NCBI GenBank assembly: GCA_049645705.1
Contig: JBARUK010000065.1
Coordinates: 1-64,000 of the forward strand
Length of the DNA stretch: 64,000 nt
Source: JBGNFV01 sp049645705
GTDB taxonomy: Bacteria; Bacteroidota; Bacteroidia; Cytophagales; Cyclobacteriaceae
Reading direction: 5' to 3'
The notes under the pieces were generated by a model that had not been told where the DNA came from, did not search any database, and was given only the letters and a program-made list of their open reading frames with translations. The translations under genes and the position numbers were made by a program. Of this stretch, positions 1 through 8,391 are shown piece by piece; positions within the stretch are counted from its first letter, which is position 1; every line of letters starts with the position of its first letter.

Positions 1-340
1 TTTGCTGCGAGTCATGAGACTCGCATAATTGATATGTCACGAGTCGGGAGACCCGCGACAGTGATGATCCGGAATTAACATGGCTGCACCACGCATTTCC
101 ATTAACAATTAACAATTAAAACCCTGCCATCCGCGACAAGACGCGAATCATCGCATCCCTACGCAGCAGATTTGGTGCACGCTATTATGGAAAAGAATGC
201 GGTTGTAAATGAAATGACCGATGCCAGCAAGAGCTTAGCAACCCCTGAGAGAATTCTGATCATGCACAAAGCCTAACCTTTGCTGCGAGTCATGAGACTC
301 GCATAATTGATATGCCACGAGTCGGGAGACCCGCGACAGT
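1..340. repeat. 62 bp direct repeat, two copies (1-62 and 279-340)
   Basis: The two copies differ by a single base (position 37 against 315). Each contains the inverted repeat GCGAGTC/GACTCGC around a 4-base loop and a second symmetric block around CGGGAGACCCG, so each could fold into hairpins. The left copy begins exactly at the window edge and may extend further. The intervening DNA has no convincing ORF. This looks like a dispersed REP-like intergenic element of unknown function. Confidence 0.8.
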
Positions 341-521
341 ATTGGGTCTCTACGGACCCGGAATTAACAATTGACCATTAACAATTAAAAACCCTCTACC
401 GCCCCCGTCTTCATAATTATCAATTATCCACTATCAATTAAGACCCTGCTATCCGGGGTAAGGCGCAAATTATAGCGTCTCTACAGACCCTAATTAACAA
501 TTGACCATTAACAATTAACAA
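341..521. other. Non-coding AT-rich spacer with AATTAACAATT motifs
   Basis: The stretch is built from recurrent short blocks related to ATTAACAATTAACAATTAA, alternating with GC-richer blocks containing GCGTCTCTACAGACCC. The same AATTAACAATT style recurs at 49430-49475. No ORF, RNA gene or promoter is evident. It is probably decayed intergenic repeat sequence. Confidence 0.5.
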
Positions 522-1640
522 TTAAAACCACCATGCTTCGAACTTCTGATCCGGGTCGTCCAGCTCCACTACCTGGCCTATCTTTGGTGTTACCAGCGGT
601 ATGTTCGTATCATTCAGGCGCGTGACCTCCCGCAGGGGTTCATCCCAGGGGTGCATCGCCAGCACAAATTTGGCATTGTGCACCGGAAATGCCCTTTTGG
701 CTTTCAGGTCTTTAGCTGCTTGCAGCAGTTGCTCCGGCAGCAGGTGTATGGCCTCCCAGGCCAGGTTATACTGGCCGTTTTCCAGTATGGCAAGGTCTAC
801 CGGGCCGTATGTCTCGCCTATCTCCGCAAAGTGCGCACCGTAGCCGCTGTCGCCACCTATGTAGATCTTCAGGTCTGGTGTCTCCAGTACGTAAGACATC
901 CACAGCGTATTATTACGCTTTACGCCCCTGCCGGAGAAGTGCCGGGAAGGCGTGGCATGCACCGTATAGCCTGCCTGCAGTAACATCGAGTCGTACCAGT
1001 CCGCTTCTATCAGTTGCTCCGCCGGGTATCCCCATTTTTCAAAATGAGACCCTACCCCCAGGCCGCAGATCACCTTACCGGTCTTTTCCTTCAGCTTTTT
1101 GATCGTTTTATAATCCAGGTGGTCGTAGTGATCATGGCTTATGAGCAGGTAGTCTATGTCCGGCAGGTCGTCCACGCCGTACGTGTTCGTTCCTTCAAAG
1201 GCCACCACCGAGCGGGGCACCGGCGAGGCATTGCCGCTAAATACCGGGTCTACCAGGAAGCGCACACCGCCTATCTGCATGAAGTAGGAAGAATGGCCAA
1301 ACCATACCAGCACATTTTTGTCCGCAGGCAGGTTTTTCAGGTCAGTTTGCACGTGAGGCAGGGGGGCTTTCGGCTTGCGATTGGGGTGGCTCTTAAACAC
1401 CTGGTCATACAGTATGCCCATCATAGAGTAGCCATCCGTAAGGGTGGGGGTATGTTCCGTGTTTTCGAACTGCCCGTTTTTGTATTGCGGAGATTTTTTG
1501 ATCAGCTCCAGCCGCGCGCCGGAGGGAGCCTTTCCAAATTTTGCCTTGCCCATATAGAAATAAGTAAACGCTGCCAGGCCAATGCCAAGGATGAGGACAA
1601 AGATAACTGTCCACGTAAAGATCTTTGTAAAACGCCTCAC
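522..1640 (-). CDS. MBL-fold metal-dependent hydrolase (UlaG/NAPE-PLD-like)
   Basis: This 372-residue protein carries the metallo-beta-lactamase signature HxHxDH (ISHDHYDHLDY), preceded by the VWFGHSSYFMQIGG and LVDPVFSG strands typical of the UlaG/N-acyl-phosphatidylethanolamine phospholipase D-like branch. Further His and Asp ligands are visible at GGDSGYG and VHNAKF. An N-terminal hydrophobic segment (about residues 8-28) suggests a membrane anchor or signal peptide, which places the catalytic domain outside the cytoplasmic membrane. The substrate cannot be told; family members act on phospholipids, lactones or phosphodiesters. It stands alone, 91 bp downstream of the MobA-like gene on the same strand. 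The family call is firm and the substrate is unknown. Confidence 0.88.
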   Translation of the reverse strand: MRRFTKIFTWTVIFVLILGIGLAAFTYFYMGKAKFGKAPSGARLELIKKSPQYKNGQFENTEHTPTLTDGYSMMGILYDQVFKSHPNRKPKAPLPHVQTDLKNLPADKNVLVWFGHSSYFMQIGGVRFLVDPVFSGNASPVPRSVVAFEGTNTYGVDDLPDIDYLLISHDHYDHLDYKTIKKLKEKTGKVICGLGVGSHFEKWGYPAEQLIEADWYDSMLLQAGYTVHATPSRHFSGRGVKRNNTLWMSYVLETPDLKIYIGGDSGYGAHFAEIGETYGPVDLAILENGQYNLAWEAIHLLPEQLLQAAKDLKAKRAFPVHNAKFVLAMHPWDEPLREVTRLNDTNIPLVTPKIGQVVELDDPDQKFEAWWF

Positions 1641-1731
1641 GAAGCTTGTTCTGATAGGTTGTAAGAAGGGAATGTATAAATTTTATCCAGATCCTGGGGA
1701 GGACCTCATGTGTATACGCGAGTGCGTACTA

Positions 1732-2340
1732 TTAGTTATGGCTGTCGGGCGGGCGTGTCAGCTTGCGGTAGTCTTCCATCGTATCTATGTCTATATCGCC
1801 TTTATCAAAAGGCACCACGTTAGCCGGGTGCCCTGCTATGAGTGCTTTGGCCCCTCGGTCACCGTCCAGGTTCAGCAGGTCGGCAAACAGTTCTTCTGAA
1901 AAGGCAGCCGGTACACCGGTTACGCCATTGTACTCACTGGCCGTAACCGGTTTGTCTCCCGCCAGGTGAGTGCGTATAAGTTTTTGTATCAGGTCTTTGG
2001 ATAGAAAAGGCTGGTCCGACAGCAGGATCAGCACATGCTGAAGCTCCGGCACCTGCAGCAGTGCTTGCTTCAGGCCTTTGCTTATGCTGGTGCCCATGCC
2101 TGTGGCCCACCCAGGGTTCATGACCGGGGTAAAGGTCTTCGTGGCTATCTTGCCGCTGATGTCACCGGCATGTGCGCCGAGTACCAGCACGCGGGTAGCA
2201 AAGGGGAAGGGCCCCGCTGTATCGATCACGTGTTGCAGCAGCGGCTTATTGCGGAAGGTAAGCAGTTGCTTAGGCCGCCCCAGGCGGCTGGATGATCCGG
2301 CCGCCAGTATAATTACTCCTGTGCTTGCGTTGTTAGCCAT
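1732..2340 (-). CDS. MobA/MocA-like molybdenum cofactor nucleotidyltransferase
   Basis: This 202-residue protein starts with the nucleotidyltransferase motif GVIILAAGSSSRLGRPKQLL, which binds the nucleotide triphosphate and magnesium, followed by LLSDQPFL and GDRGAKALI. These are typical of MobA-like and MocA cytidylyl/guanylyltransferases, which attach CMP or GMP to molybdopterin. Its start overlaps the end of the XdhC-like gene by 8 bp, and the cysteine desulfurase lies before that, so it is the last gene of a cofactor-maturation operon. The divergent molybdenum hydroxylase is the obvious client. MCD-type (CMP) modification is likely, because hydroxylases of this family use that form; this is inference. 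Confidence 0.87.
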   Translation of the reverse strand: MANNASTGVIILAAGSSSRLGRPKQLLTFRNKPLLQHVIDTAGPFPFATRVLVLGAHAGDISGKIATKTFTPVMNPGWATGMGTSISKGLKQALLQVPELQHVLILLSDQPFLSKDLIQKLIRTHLAGDKPVTASEYNGVTGVPAAFSEELFADLLNLDGDRGAKALIAGHPANVVPFDKGDIDIDTMEDYRKLTRPPDSHN

Positions 2341-3487
2341 GAAACCCGTTAAATGTGAGAGGTGCTGTATGATGGATAGGGCCTTTTTTGTCCCGCAGGT
2401 GATGCTGCTTACCTCCGGCTATTACCGTCTGTATCTCCGAGATGATCGCGAGCGCGATCTCCGCCGGTGTCTCCGCCCTGAAGTGTAAGCCTACCGGTGC
2501 GTATACCCGGTCAGACTGGTCCTGCGTGAGCTCGATGCCCTCCGCCTTCAGGTCATCCAGCATCATATTATACTTCTTTTTGGGTCCCAGTATACCTATA
2601 TAGGGTAGTTCCGCCTCATCCAGCAGCAGCCCGAGCACGGCCAGGTCATACTGGTAGTTATGGCTAAGGAGTACGAAGGCCGTCCGTGCATCTATGCGGA
2701 TATTTTGCAGCGTATCTTCCGGGCGGGTCACTACCACCGTACAGGAAGAGTCGAAGCGCTGGCTCGTAGCATGAGAGGGCCGCCCGTCTGTTACCGTCAC
2801 CTTCCAGCCCATAGTGCCGCCCATGTCTGCCAGCGGGCGGGCATCGTTACCGGCACCTACTATCACTAAGTGGATGGGAGGCTGTATATATTGAATAAAG
2901 ATATTGCGCAGGCCCTCCTTAGTATGTACTTCCGCAGCGTATGAGTGCTGCTTCCGGATCACATCCAGGCACTCTGCTTCTATGTTTTCTTTAAACCCGT
3001 TCGTCTTTTCATGACACGAGAGGCCTTCGGCTTCGGTATATACCAGCGTGGTCCCCGGACTGCCTGAGCGGCGCTCCAGGTCAAAAATGACTACCAGCGC
3101 AGCCGGTCTCCCTGTGCTCACGGCTTTTTCCAGCAGCTTCACCGGGTTCAGTTCTTCCTCCCGGTCAGCCACTTCAAACAGCACCTGTATGATGCCGTTG
3201 CAGCCGAGTTGCGCCCCTATTACCGCATCGTCTTCGTCAGTCGTATCGTAAGTCACCAGCTTATTTTCCCGGCGATGCAGGGCATGCAGCGCCTTGCGCA
3301 GTGCATCTCCCTCCAGGCAGCCACCGCTTATGGCCCCCGTCATCATGCCGTCTTCATCTATCAGCATACGCGCGCCCGCCCTGCGGTAGGCCGAGCCCTC
3401 TACATGCACCACTGTAGCCAGTACGCATGCCTTTCCAGCCCTGCCACATTCATTGTAGGCCGATATGATGGCTTCTGCTTCTGTCAT
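2333..3487 (-). CDS. XdhC/CoxI-family molybdoenzyme maturation protein
   Basis: This 384-residue protein has an N-terminal XdhC/CoxI domain (GRAGKACVLATVVHVEGSAY, then GAISGGCLEGD) and a C-terminal Rossmann-like XdhC_C domain (HLVIVGAGNDARPLA). Known XdhC proteins bind molybdenum cofactor, promote its terminal sulfuration with a cysteine desulfurase, and insert it into xanthine-dehydrogenase-type enzymes. Here the cysteine desulfurase gene ends in a 4 bp overlap with this gene and the MobA-like gene follows with an 8 bp overlap, which is the arrangement expected for that pathway. Both expected domains are present and the length is normal. Confidence 0.9.
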   Translation of the reverse strand: MTEAEAIISAYNECGRAGKACVLATVVHVEGSAYRRAGARMLIDEDGMMTGAISGGCLEGDALRKALHALHRRENKLVTYDTTDEDDAVIGAQLGCNGIIQVLFEVADREEELNPVKLLEKAVSTGRPAALVVIFDLERRSGSPGTTLVYTEAEGLSCHEKTNGFKENIEAECLDVIRKQHSYAAEVHTKEGLRNIFIQYIQPPIHLVIVGAGNDARPLADMGGTMGWKVTVTDGRPSHATSQRFDSSCTVVVTRPEDTLQNIRIDARTAFVLLSHNYQYDLAVLGLLLDEAELPYIGILGPKKKYNMMLDDLKAEGIELTQDQSDRVYAPVGLHFRAETPAEIALAIISEIQTVIAGGKQHHLRDKKGPIHHTAPLTFNGFHG

Positions 3488-4635
3488 AGAGTTACTACTT
3501 TTTCTGTGCTGCTTATAATGTCCCTTATGGCCGCACCTATATCCTGCTCAGTGGTATATCTGCCCAGGCTTATGCGCAGCGACGCCAGCGCTGTTTCTGC
3601 CGGGAGGCCCATGGCCTCCAGTACGTGCGATGGCTCTACCGTATTGGAGGTACATGCAGAACCCTGTGAAACGGCAATGTGTTTGAGCGAGCGCAGCAGT
3701 TTATCGCCCTCCCGCCCGGCAAAGGACATATTGCTCACGTGAGCCAGTCGTGGCGATCCTGCACCGTTTACCTGGCTGCCCGGTACCTCCAGCAGGCCCT
3801 TTTCCAGCCTGTCGCGCAGGCCTTGCAGCCGTATACCCTCCGCCTGCATTTCTTCATGGCACAGCTCGCAGGCCTTGCCAAAGCCCACTATCGCCGGTAC
3901 ATTCAGCGTACCCGGCCGCAGGCCCTTTTCCTGTCCGCCACCCGTAAGTACACGCGCCGTCTTCACGCCCGGCTTTCTACGCAGGTACAGCGCTCCCACT
4001 CCTTTGGGGCCGTAGAGTTTATGGGCCGAGAAGGCCGCTATATCCACCCCTGCGCCCTTCACGTCAAAGGGTACCTTACCCACTGCCTGCGTAGCGTCCG
4101 TCATCAGCAGTATGTCGTGCCTGCCCGTAATGCGGCTTATGTCGGCCAGCGGGTGCAGTACCCCCGTCTCATTATTGGCTGCCATCAGGCATACCATCAC
4201 CGTGCGGTCAGAGATAGCCGCCTGCAGCTCGGCCAGGTCTATGGCACCCTCACTGTCCACATCCAGGTACGTCACCTTTTTGCCCTGTCGCTCCAGGTAT
4301 TCGCAGGTGTCCAGTACCGCCCGGTGCTCCGTGCGGCAGGTGATCAAGTGGTCGCCCTTGTCGCGGTAAGCCTGCATCACACCCACCAGTGCCATGTAGA
4401 TGGCCTCTGTGGCCCCGGAGGTAAAGGTGATCCCGGCCGGGCCGGTACCGATAAGGCCGGCTACCTGGTGGCGGGCCACATCTACAGCCTCCTCGGCATC
4501 CCACCCATAGGCATGCGCCGTGCTGGAGGCATTGCCGAAGTGCTCTGTAAAGTAGGGCAACATGGCCTCCAGCACCCGCCTGTCTACTGGTGTAGTGGCG
4601 TTATAATCCAGGTATATTTTTTTAATATCACCCAC
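3484..4635 (-). CDS. Cysteine desulfurase (NifS/IscS-like aminotransferase class V)
   Basis: This 383-residue PLP enzyme opens with IYLDYNATTPVDRRVLEAM. It has the PLP-lysine motif FSAHKLYGPKGVG and the active-site cysteine loop SQGSACTSNTVEPSHVLEAM. It converts cysteine to alanine and hands on a persulfide. It heads the minus-strand operon with the XdhC-like and MobA-like genes, so its likely role is to supply the sulfido ligand of the molybdenum cofactor, as NifS4 does in Rhodobacter capsulatus. General Fe-S assembly cannot be excluded. Its promoter must lie in the divergent region 4636-4793. Confidence 0.92.
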   Translation of the reverse strand: MGDIKKIYLDYNATTPVDRRVLEAMLPYFTEHFGNASSTAHAYGWDAEEAVDVARHQVAGLIGTGPAGITFTSGATEAIYMALVGVMQAYRDKGDHLITCRTEHRAVLDTCEYLERQGKKVTYLDVDSEGAIDLAELQAAISDRTVMVCLMAANNETGVLHPLADISRITGRHDILLMTDATQAVGKVPFDVKGAGVDIAAFSAHKLYGPKGVGALYLRRKPGVKTARVLTGGGQEKGLRPGTLNVPAIVGFGKACELCHEEMQAEGIRLQGLRDRLEKGLLEVPGSQVNGAGSPRLAHVSNMSFAGREGDKLLRSLKHIAVSQGSACTSNTVEPSHVLEAMGLPAETALASLRISLGRYTTEQDIGAAIRDIISSTEKVVTL

Positions 4636-4793
4636 ATTGCGCTATCTTACTATCATACGGCAGGTTCGGTTGTTTTTACTTACTGATGGGCAGCACGTAC
4701 TTGCAGTATAATATACATTTTTAATGTAAAACATTCAGGTAAACTGATGACTGTTTGAATGGTTATGGCTATACTCTGAGATAGTTTTTTGAT
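4636..4793. promoter_or_regulatory. Divergent promoter region of the molybdoenzyme module
   Basis: This 158 bp AT-rich spacer separates the minus-strand maturation operon from the plus-strand enzyme operon and must hold both promoters. No confident Bacteroidota -33/-7 pair or operator could be picked by eye. Confidence 0.5.
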
Positions 4794-5432
4794 ATGAAAG
4801 GTAAATTTTTACATAAACAGACCCTGCTGGGTGTTTCCGCCCTGCTGTTTCTTACTACCGCCATCACCTCTATGGTCATAAACCGTCCGGATGATATAGG
4901 TGCCTACCGGGCTTCTCTGGCAGATGAAAATGACAGCCTGGCTTCGGTGGCTGCCTTTGACCAGGTGTATAAGGTACTGATGCACCCGCGGTGTATGAAC
5001 TGCCATCCGGCGGGCGATGTACCGCTGCAGGATGACGACAGCCACATACACTCTATGCTGCCGCAGCGTGGCACGGAGGGTAAAGGTATACTGACGATGA
5101 AATGCGCCAACTGCCACGGGGCGGAGGGTGTGCCGGGTGAAAATACGCCTCCTGGCAACCCGAAGTGGCACATGCCTCCTGCAGATATGAAGATGGTATT
5201 TGAAGGTAAGTCGGCCAGCGAGCTGGCGACGCTTATGGTGGACTTTGAGCGCAACGGCAAAAAGGACATGCAGGAACTGAGGGAACACGCAAACGATACG
5301 CTGGTAAAAGCGGGGTGGAACATGGGGGGCGACCGCTCGCTGCCGCCGCTGACGTACGACGAGTTCAGAGAGGCCTGGTTTACCTGGATAGACAAGGGGG
5401 CCTACGCCCCGGCAGAAGAGGACAAGCAATAG
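4794..5432 (+). CDS. Periplasmic c-type cytochrome-like haem protein, probable electron acceptor
   Basis: This 212-residue protein has an N-terminal hydrophobic signal or anchor (residues ~8-24) and two CxxCH haem-attachment motifs, CMNCH and CANCH. It also has candidate distal ligand methionines (WHMPPADMKM). Proteins of this type are commonly encoded next to isoquinoline 1-oxidoreductase-like enzymes. It precedes the [2Fe-2S] subunit by 64 bp on the same strand. Inference: it accepts electrons from the two-subunit molybdenum hydroxylase, which lacks an FAD subunit here. The haem motifs are direct evidence; the partner assignment rests on context. Confidence 0.8.
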   Translation: MKGKFLHKQTLLGVSALLFLTTAITSMVINRPDDIGAYRASLADENDSLASVAAFDQVYKVLMHPRCMNCHPAGDVPLQDDDSHIHSMLPQRGTEGKGILTMKCANCHGAEGVPGENTPPGNPKWHMPPADMKMVFEGKSASELATLMVDFERNGKKDMQELREHANDTLVKAGWNMGGDRSLPPLTYDEFREAWFTWIDKGAYAPAEEDKQ

Positions 5433-5496
5433 CCTAACCTGTAGATTATCAGCACTTTTTTAGGTAAATTATATACCGATCTAACTCCTGGCAATT

Positions 5497-5955
5497 ATGG
5501 CAAACTATAAACTGAACATAAACGGAAAGCAGCAGACTGTAGAGGTGGACTCCGATACGCCTCTGCTATGGGTGCTCAGAGATCACCTGAAGCTGGTGGG
5601 TACTAAATATGGCTGCGGTATAGCGCAGTGCGGTGCCTGTACCATACACCTGGACGGCCACGCGGTGCGGTCCTGTTCTTATCCTATAAGTGCGGTGGGT
5701 GATAAGGACATAGTGACTATAGAAGGCCTGAGTGAAACCGGCGACCACCCGGTACAAAAGGCCTGGCTGGAGCTGGACGTGGCCCAGTGCGGCTACTGCC
5801 AGGCGGGGCAGATCATGACTGCGGCGGCCCTGCTGCAGCAGACCCCGAACCCTACCGATGAAGAGATAAAGTTCTCTATGAACGGTAATATCTGCCGCTG
5901 TGGCACCTACACCCGTATAAACAGAGCCATTCGTACCGCCGCTAAAGATATGTAG
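5497..5955 (+). CDS. [2Fe-2S] subunit of a molybdenum hydroxylase (IorA/CoxS-like)
   Basis: This 152-residue protein has the two-cluster layout of the xanthine oxidase family small subunit. The plant-ferredoxin cluster site is CGIAQCGAC followed by the fourth cysteine in VRSC, and the C-terminal helical cluster site is CGYCQAGQIM and CRCGTYTRI. It relays electrons from the molybdenum centre. It lies 2 bp upstream of the molybdopterin subunit gene, so the pair forms one transcription unit. There is no medium FAD subunit, which fits the isoquinoline 1-oxidoreductase/aldehyde-oxidase-like two-subunit type. The family is certain and the substrate is not. Confidence 0.95.
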   Translation: MANYKLNINGKQQTVEVDSDTPLLWVLRDHLKLVGTKYGCGIAQCGACTIHLDGHAVRSCSYPISAVGDKDIVTIEGLSETGDHPVQKAWLELDVAQCGYCQAGQIMTAAALLQQTPNPTDEEIKFSMNGNICRCGTYTRINRAIRTAAKDM

Positions 5956-5957
5956 TC

Positions 5958-8147
5958 ATGGGATTTATAAAAACACAATATAACCGCCGCACCTTTCTGA
6001 AAGTCTCAGCAGCAGGAGGGGTAGGGCTTATGCTCAAGTTTAGCTGGGTGTCGGCCCTGGCCGGTGACGATACGGCTGTGGCTCCCGCCAAAGCGTACGA
6101 TGTCAATGCCTTTATCACCATATCGCCTGACGGCACGGTCACCATCTTCTCGCCTAACCCTGAGATAGGGCAGAACGTGAAAACGTCTATGCCCCTGATA
6201 GTGGCGGAAGAGCTGGATGTGGACTGGGACCAGGTAAAGGTGGAGCAGGCACCTCTGAATACGGAAAAATATACCCGCCAGCTTGCCGGTGGCAGCCAGT
6301 CTATCCGCCAGGGATGGGACAGCCTGCGTACCGCCGGGGCTACGGGTAAGTACCTGCTGGTGGCTGCTGCCGCCGAAAAGTGGGGCATACCGGCCAGGGA
6401 CCTGATCACGGACAAGGGATTCGTGAAGCACCCCGCTACTAATAAGTCCGTAAGCTACGGCGACCTGGTAGAGGCGGCCGCTAAAATAGAAGCGCCGGAA
6501 GAAGTGACGCTGAAAGACCCTAAAGACTTTAAGCTGATAGGCAAAGCGGTGAAAAATGTGGACGGCCCCGCCATCGTAACGGGCAAGCCGCTCTTTGGCC
6601 TGGACTACATGCAGGACGGTGCTGTCATAGCCATGATCGTGCATCCGCCCGCCTTTGGCATGAAGCTGAAATCTTACGATGCCTCGGAGGTAAAAAACAT
6701 GCCGGGCATCCGCGACGTGATCACGATAAATACGACTGTGGACGAACCGCAGTGGTCGGACGTAAACGCTTTTCACGAACTGGTGGCCATAACAGGCGAT
6801 ACGACGTGGCAGGTGATGAAGGCGAAGAGGGCCCTGAAGGTGGAGTGGGAAAAGGACGCTGACCTGGAACACAGCGACGACCACACAAAAAAGCTGGCCG
6901 AAGCGATACAAACGGGTATACCTGAAGCGAAACGCGAAGACGGCGTTGTGAGCAAGGCCTTCGAGGCATCGGGTAACGTGGTGGAGCGGACCTATACCGC
7001 TGCCTTCCTGGCGCACAACACCATGGAGCCGATGAACTTCTTTGCCCATGTGACTAAAGATAAAGCGGACCTGATAGGTCCGATACAGACGCCGGAGTAC
7101 CTGCGCAAGTCGGCCAGCAGCATGCTGGGGCTGCCGGAGTCGGCCATATTTGTAGACATGACCCGTATGGGCGGAGGCTTTGGCCGCAGGCTGTACGGCA
7201 ACTTCGGCCTGGAAGCGGCCGCCATCTCCCAAAAAACAGGCCGCCCCGTAAAGCTCATCTACACCCGCGAAGACGACATGACCCAGGGTACCTATCGCCC
7301 TGCCTACGCCATCAGGTACAAGGGCGCACTGGATGACAGCGGCAGGCTTACGGCCTTCCAGGTAAAGGCGGCCGGTATCCCCTCCAGCCCGCTGTTCGAA
7401 AACCGCTTTCCGGCCGGTACGGTAGCAAACTACAAGGCGGAGGAGGTGACAGTAGACTCCAACATATCTACGGGTGCCTGGCGTGCGCCGCGCTCTAACT
7501 TCATCGCCGGGGCAGAGCAGTCATTTATAGACGAGCTGGCCGAAGCGGCGGGCAAGGACCCTATCGACTTCCGCCTGGAGCTCTTCGACAATGCCATCAA
7601 AAAACCCATAGGGCAGGAGAACGACTACGATGCCGAAAGGTACGCAGGTGTACTGCGACTGGTACGTGAAAAGTCGGGCTGGGATACGGAAAAGTCCGGC
7701 ATCTACCGTGGCGTATCGGCCTACTACTGCCACAACTCGTACGTAGCGCAGGTGGTAGACCTGGAAAAGTCTGGCGACGTCATTAAGATCAGTAAGGTAT
7801 GGGCTGCGGTGGACTGCGGTATCGTGGTAAACAAGGTAGGTGCGCTGAACCAGATCGAAGGGGGCATCATAGACGGCATAGGCCACTCCATGTTCAGCCG
7901 CCTGACGTTTGTAGACGGCCGCCCGCAGCAGCAGAACTTCGATAAGTACCGCCTGATCCGTAATACGGATGCACCGCCGGAGATAGAAGTCTTCTTCGTA
8001 GACAATGGCATAGCGCCCACCGGCCTCGGCGAGCCTGGCCTGCCACCCGTATCGGGTGCCCTGGCCAATGCCCTGTACAAAGCCACCGGCAAGCGCTTTT
8101 ACAACCAGCCCTATATGGTAACCGAGCAGGAGGCCATGGTGGGGTAG
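5958..8147 (+). CDS. Molybdopterin-binding catalytic subunit (IorB-like, TAT-exported)
   Basis: This 729-residue large subunit begins with a twin-arginine signal (NRRTFLKVSAAGG), so the folded, cofactor-loaded complex should be exported to the periplasm. Motifs include the cofactor-binding GGGFGRRLYGN and the C-terminal GLGEPGLPPVSGALANA, which contains the catalytic glutamate. The length is normal for the isoquinoline 1-oxidoreductase beta type. It hydroxylates an aldehyde or N-heterocycle by an unknown specificity. It is translated 2 bp after the [2Fe-2S] subunit, and the divergent operon supplies sulfuration and nucleotide attachment of the cofactor. Confidence 0.93.
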   Translation: MGFIKTQYNRRTFLKVSAAGGVGLMLKFSWVSALAGDDTAVAPAKAYDVNAFITISPDGTVTIFSPNPEIGQNVKTSMPLIVAEELDVDWDQVKVEQAPLNTEKYTRQLAGGSQSIRQGWDSLRTAGATGKYLLVAAAAEKWGIPARDLITDKGFVKHPATNKSVSYGDLVEAAAKIEAPEEVTLKDPKDFKLIGKAVKNVDGPAIVTGKPLFGLDYMQDGAVIAMIVHPPAFGMKLKSYDASEVKNMPGIRDVITINTTVDEPQWSDVNAFHELVAITGDTTWQVMKAKRALKVEWEKDADLEHSDDHTKKLAEAIQTGIPEAKREDGVVSKAFEASGNVVERTYTAAFLAHNTMEPMNFFAHVTKDKADLIGPIQTPEYLRKSASSMLGLPESAIFVDMTRMGGGFGRRLYGNFGLEAAAISQKTGRPVKLIYTREDDMTQGTYRPAYAIRYKGALDDSGRLTAFQVKAAGIPSSPLFENRFPAGTVANYKAEEVTVDSNISTGAWRAPRSNFIAGAEQSFIDELAEAAGKDPIDFRLELFDNAIKKPIGQENDYDAERYAGVLRLVREKSGWDTEKSGIYRGVSAYYCHNSYVAQVVDLEKSGDVIKISKVWAAVDCGIVVNKVGALNQIEGGIIDGIGHSMFSRLTFVDGRPQQQNFDKYRLIRNTDAPPEIEVFFVDNGIAPTGLGEPGLPPVSGALANALYKATGKRFYNQPYMVTEQEAMVG

Positions 8148-8300
8148 GCCTTATTTGAGGCGACATTCGGAAGTCACAAACTTCCTGCCTTGGTTTATTC
8201 CATCCCTTGCGGAGGCATTCGAGACTTGAGATAGTCATGAAAGTATTTCGTCAGTATACTGAATATTCTTCTCCTGCAGGCAGGCCTGCGGGATGCCGGA

Positions 8301-8330
8301 CCACCCGTCTGCGGGCCACCCGTCTGCGGG
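8301..8330. repeat. Two perfect 15 bp tandem repeats (CCACCCGTCTGCGGG)
   Basis: The unit occurs twice back to back in the spacer between the convergent molybdoenzyme and serine hydrolase genes, next to a symmetric block CTGCAGGCAGGCCTGCGGG. The unit size and GC-rich style resemble the tandem arrays at 13208-13305 and 49287-49331. Confidence 0.75.
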
Positions 8331-8391
8331 CCCGGTCCTGTACTATCGTATGAGGATGATCAGCATTCCGGCTTGCCTGCCGATAAAATGC

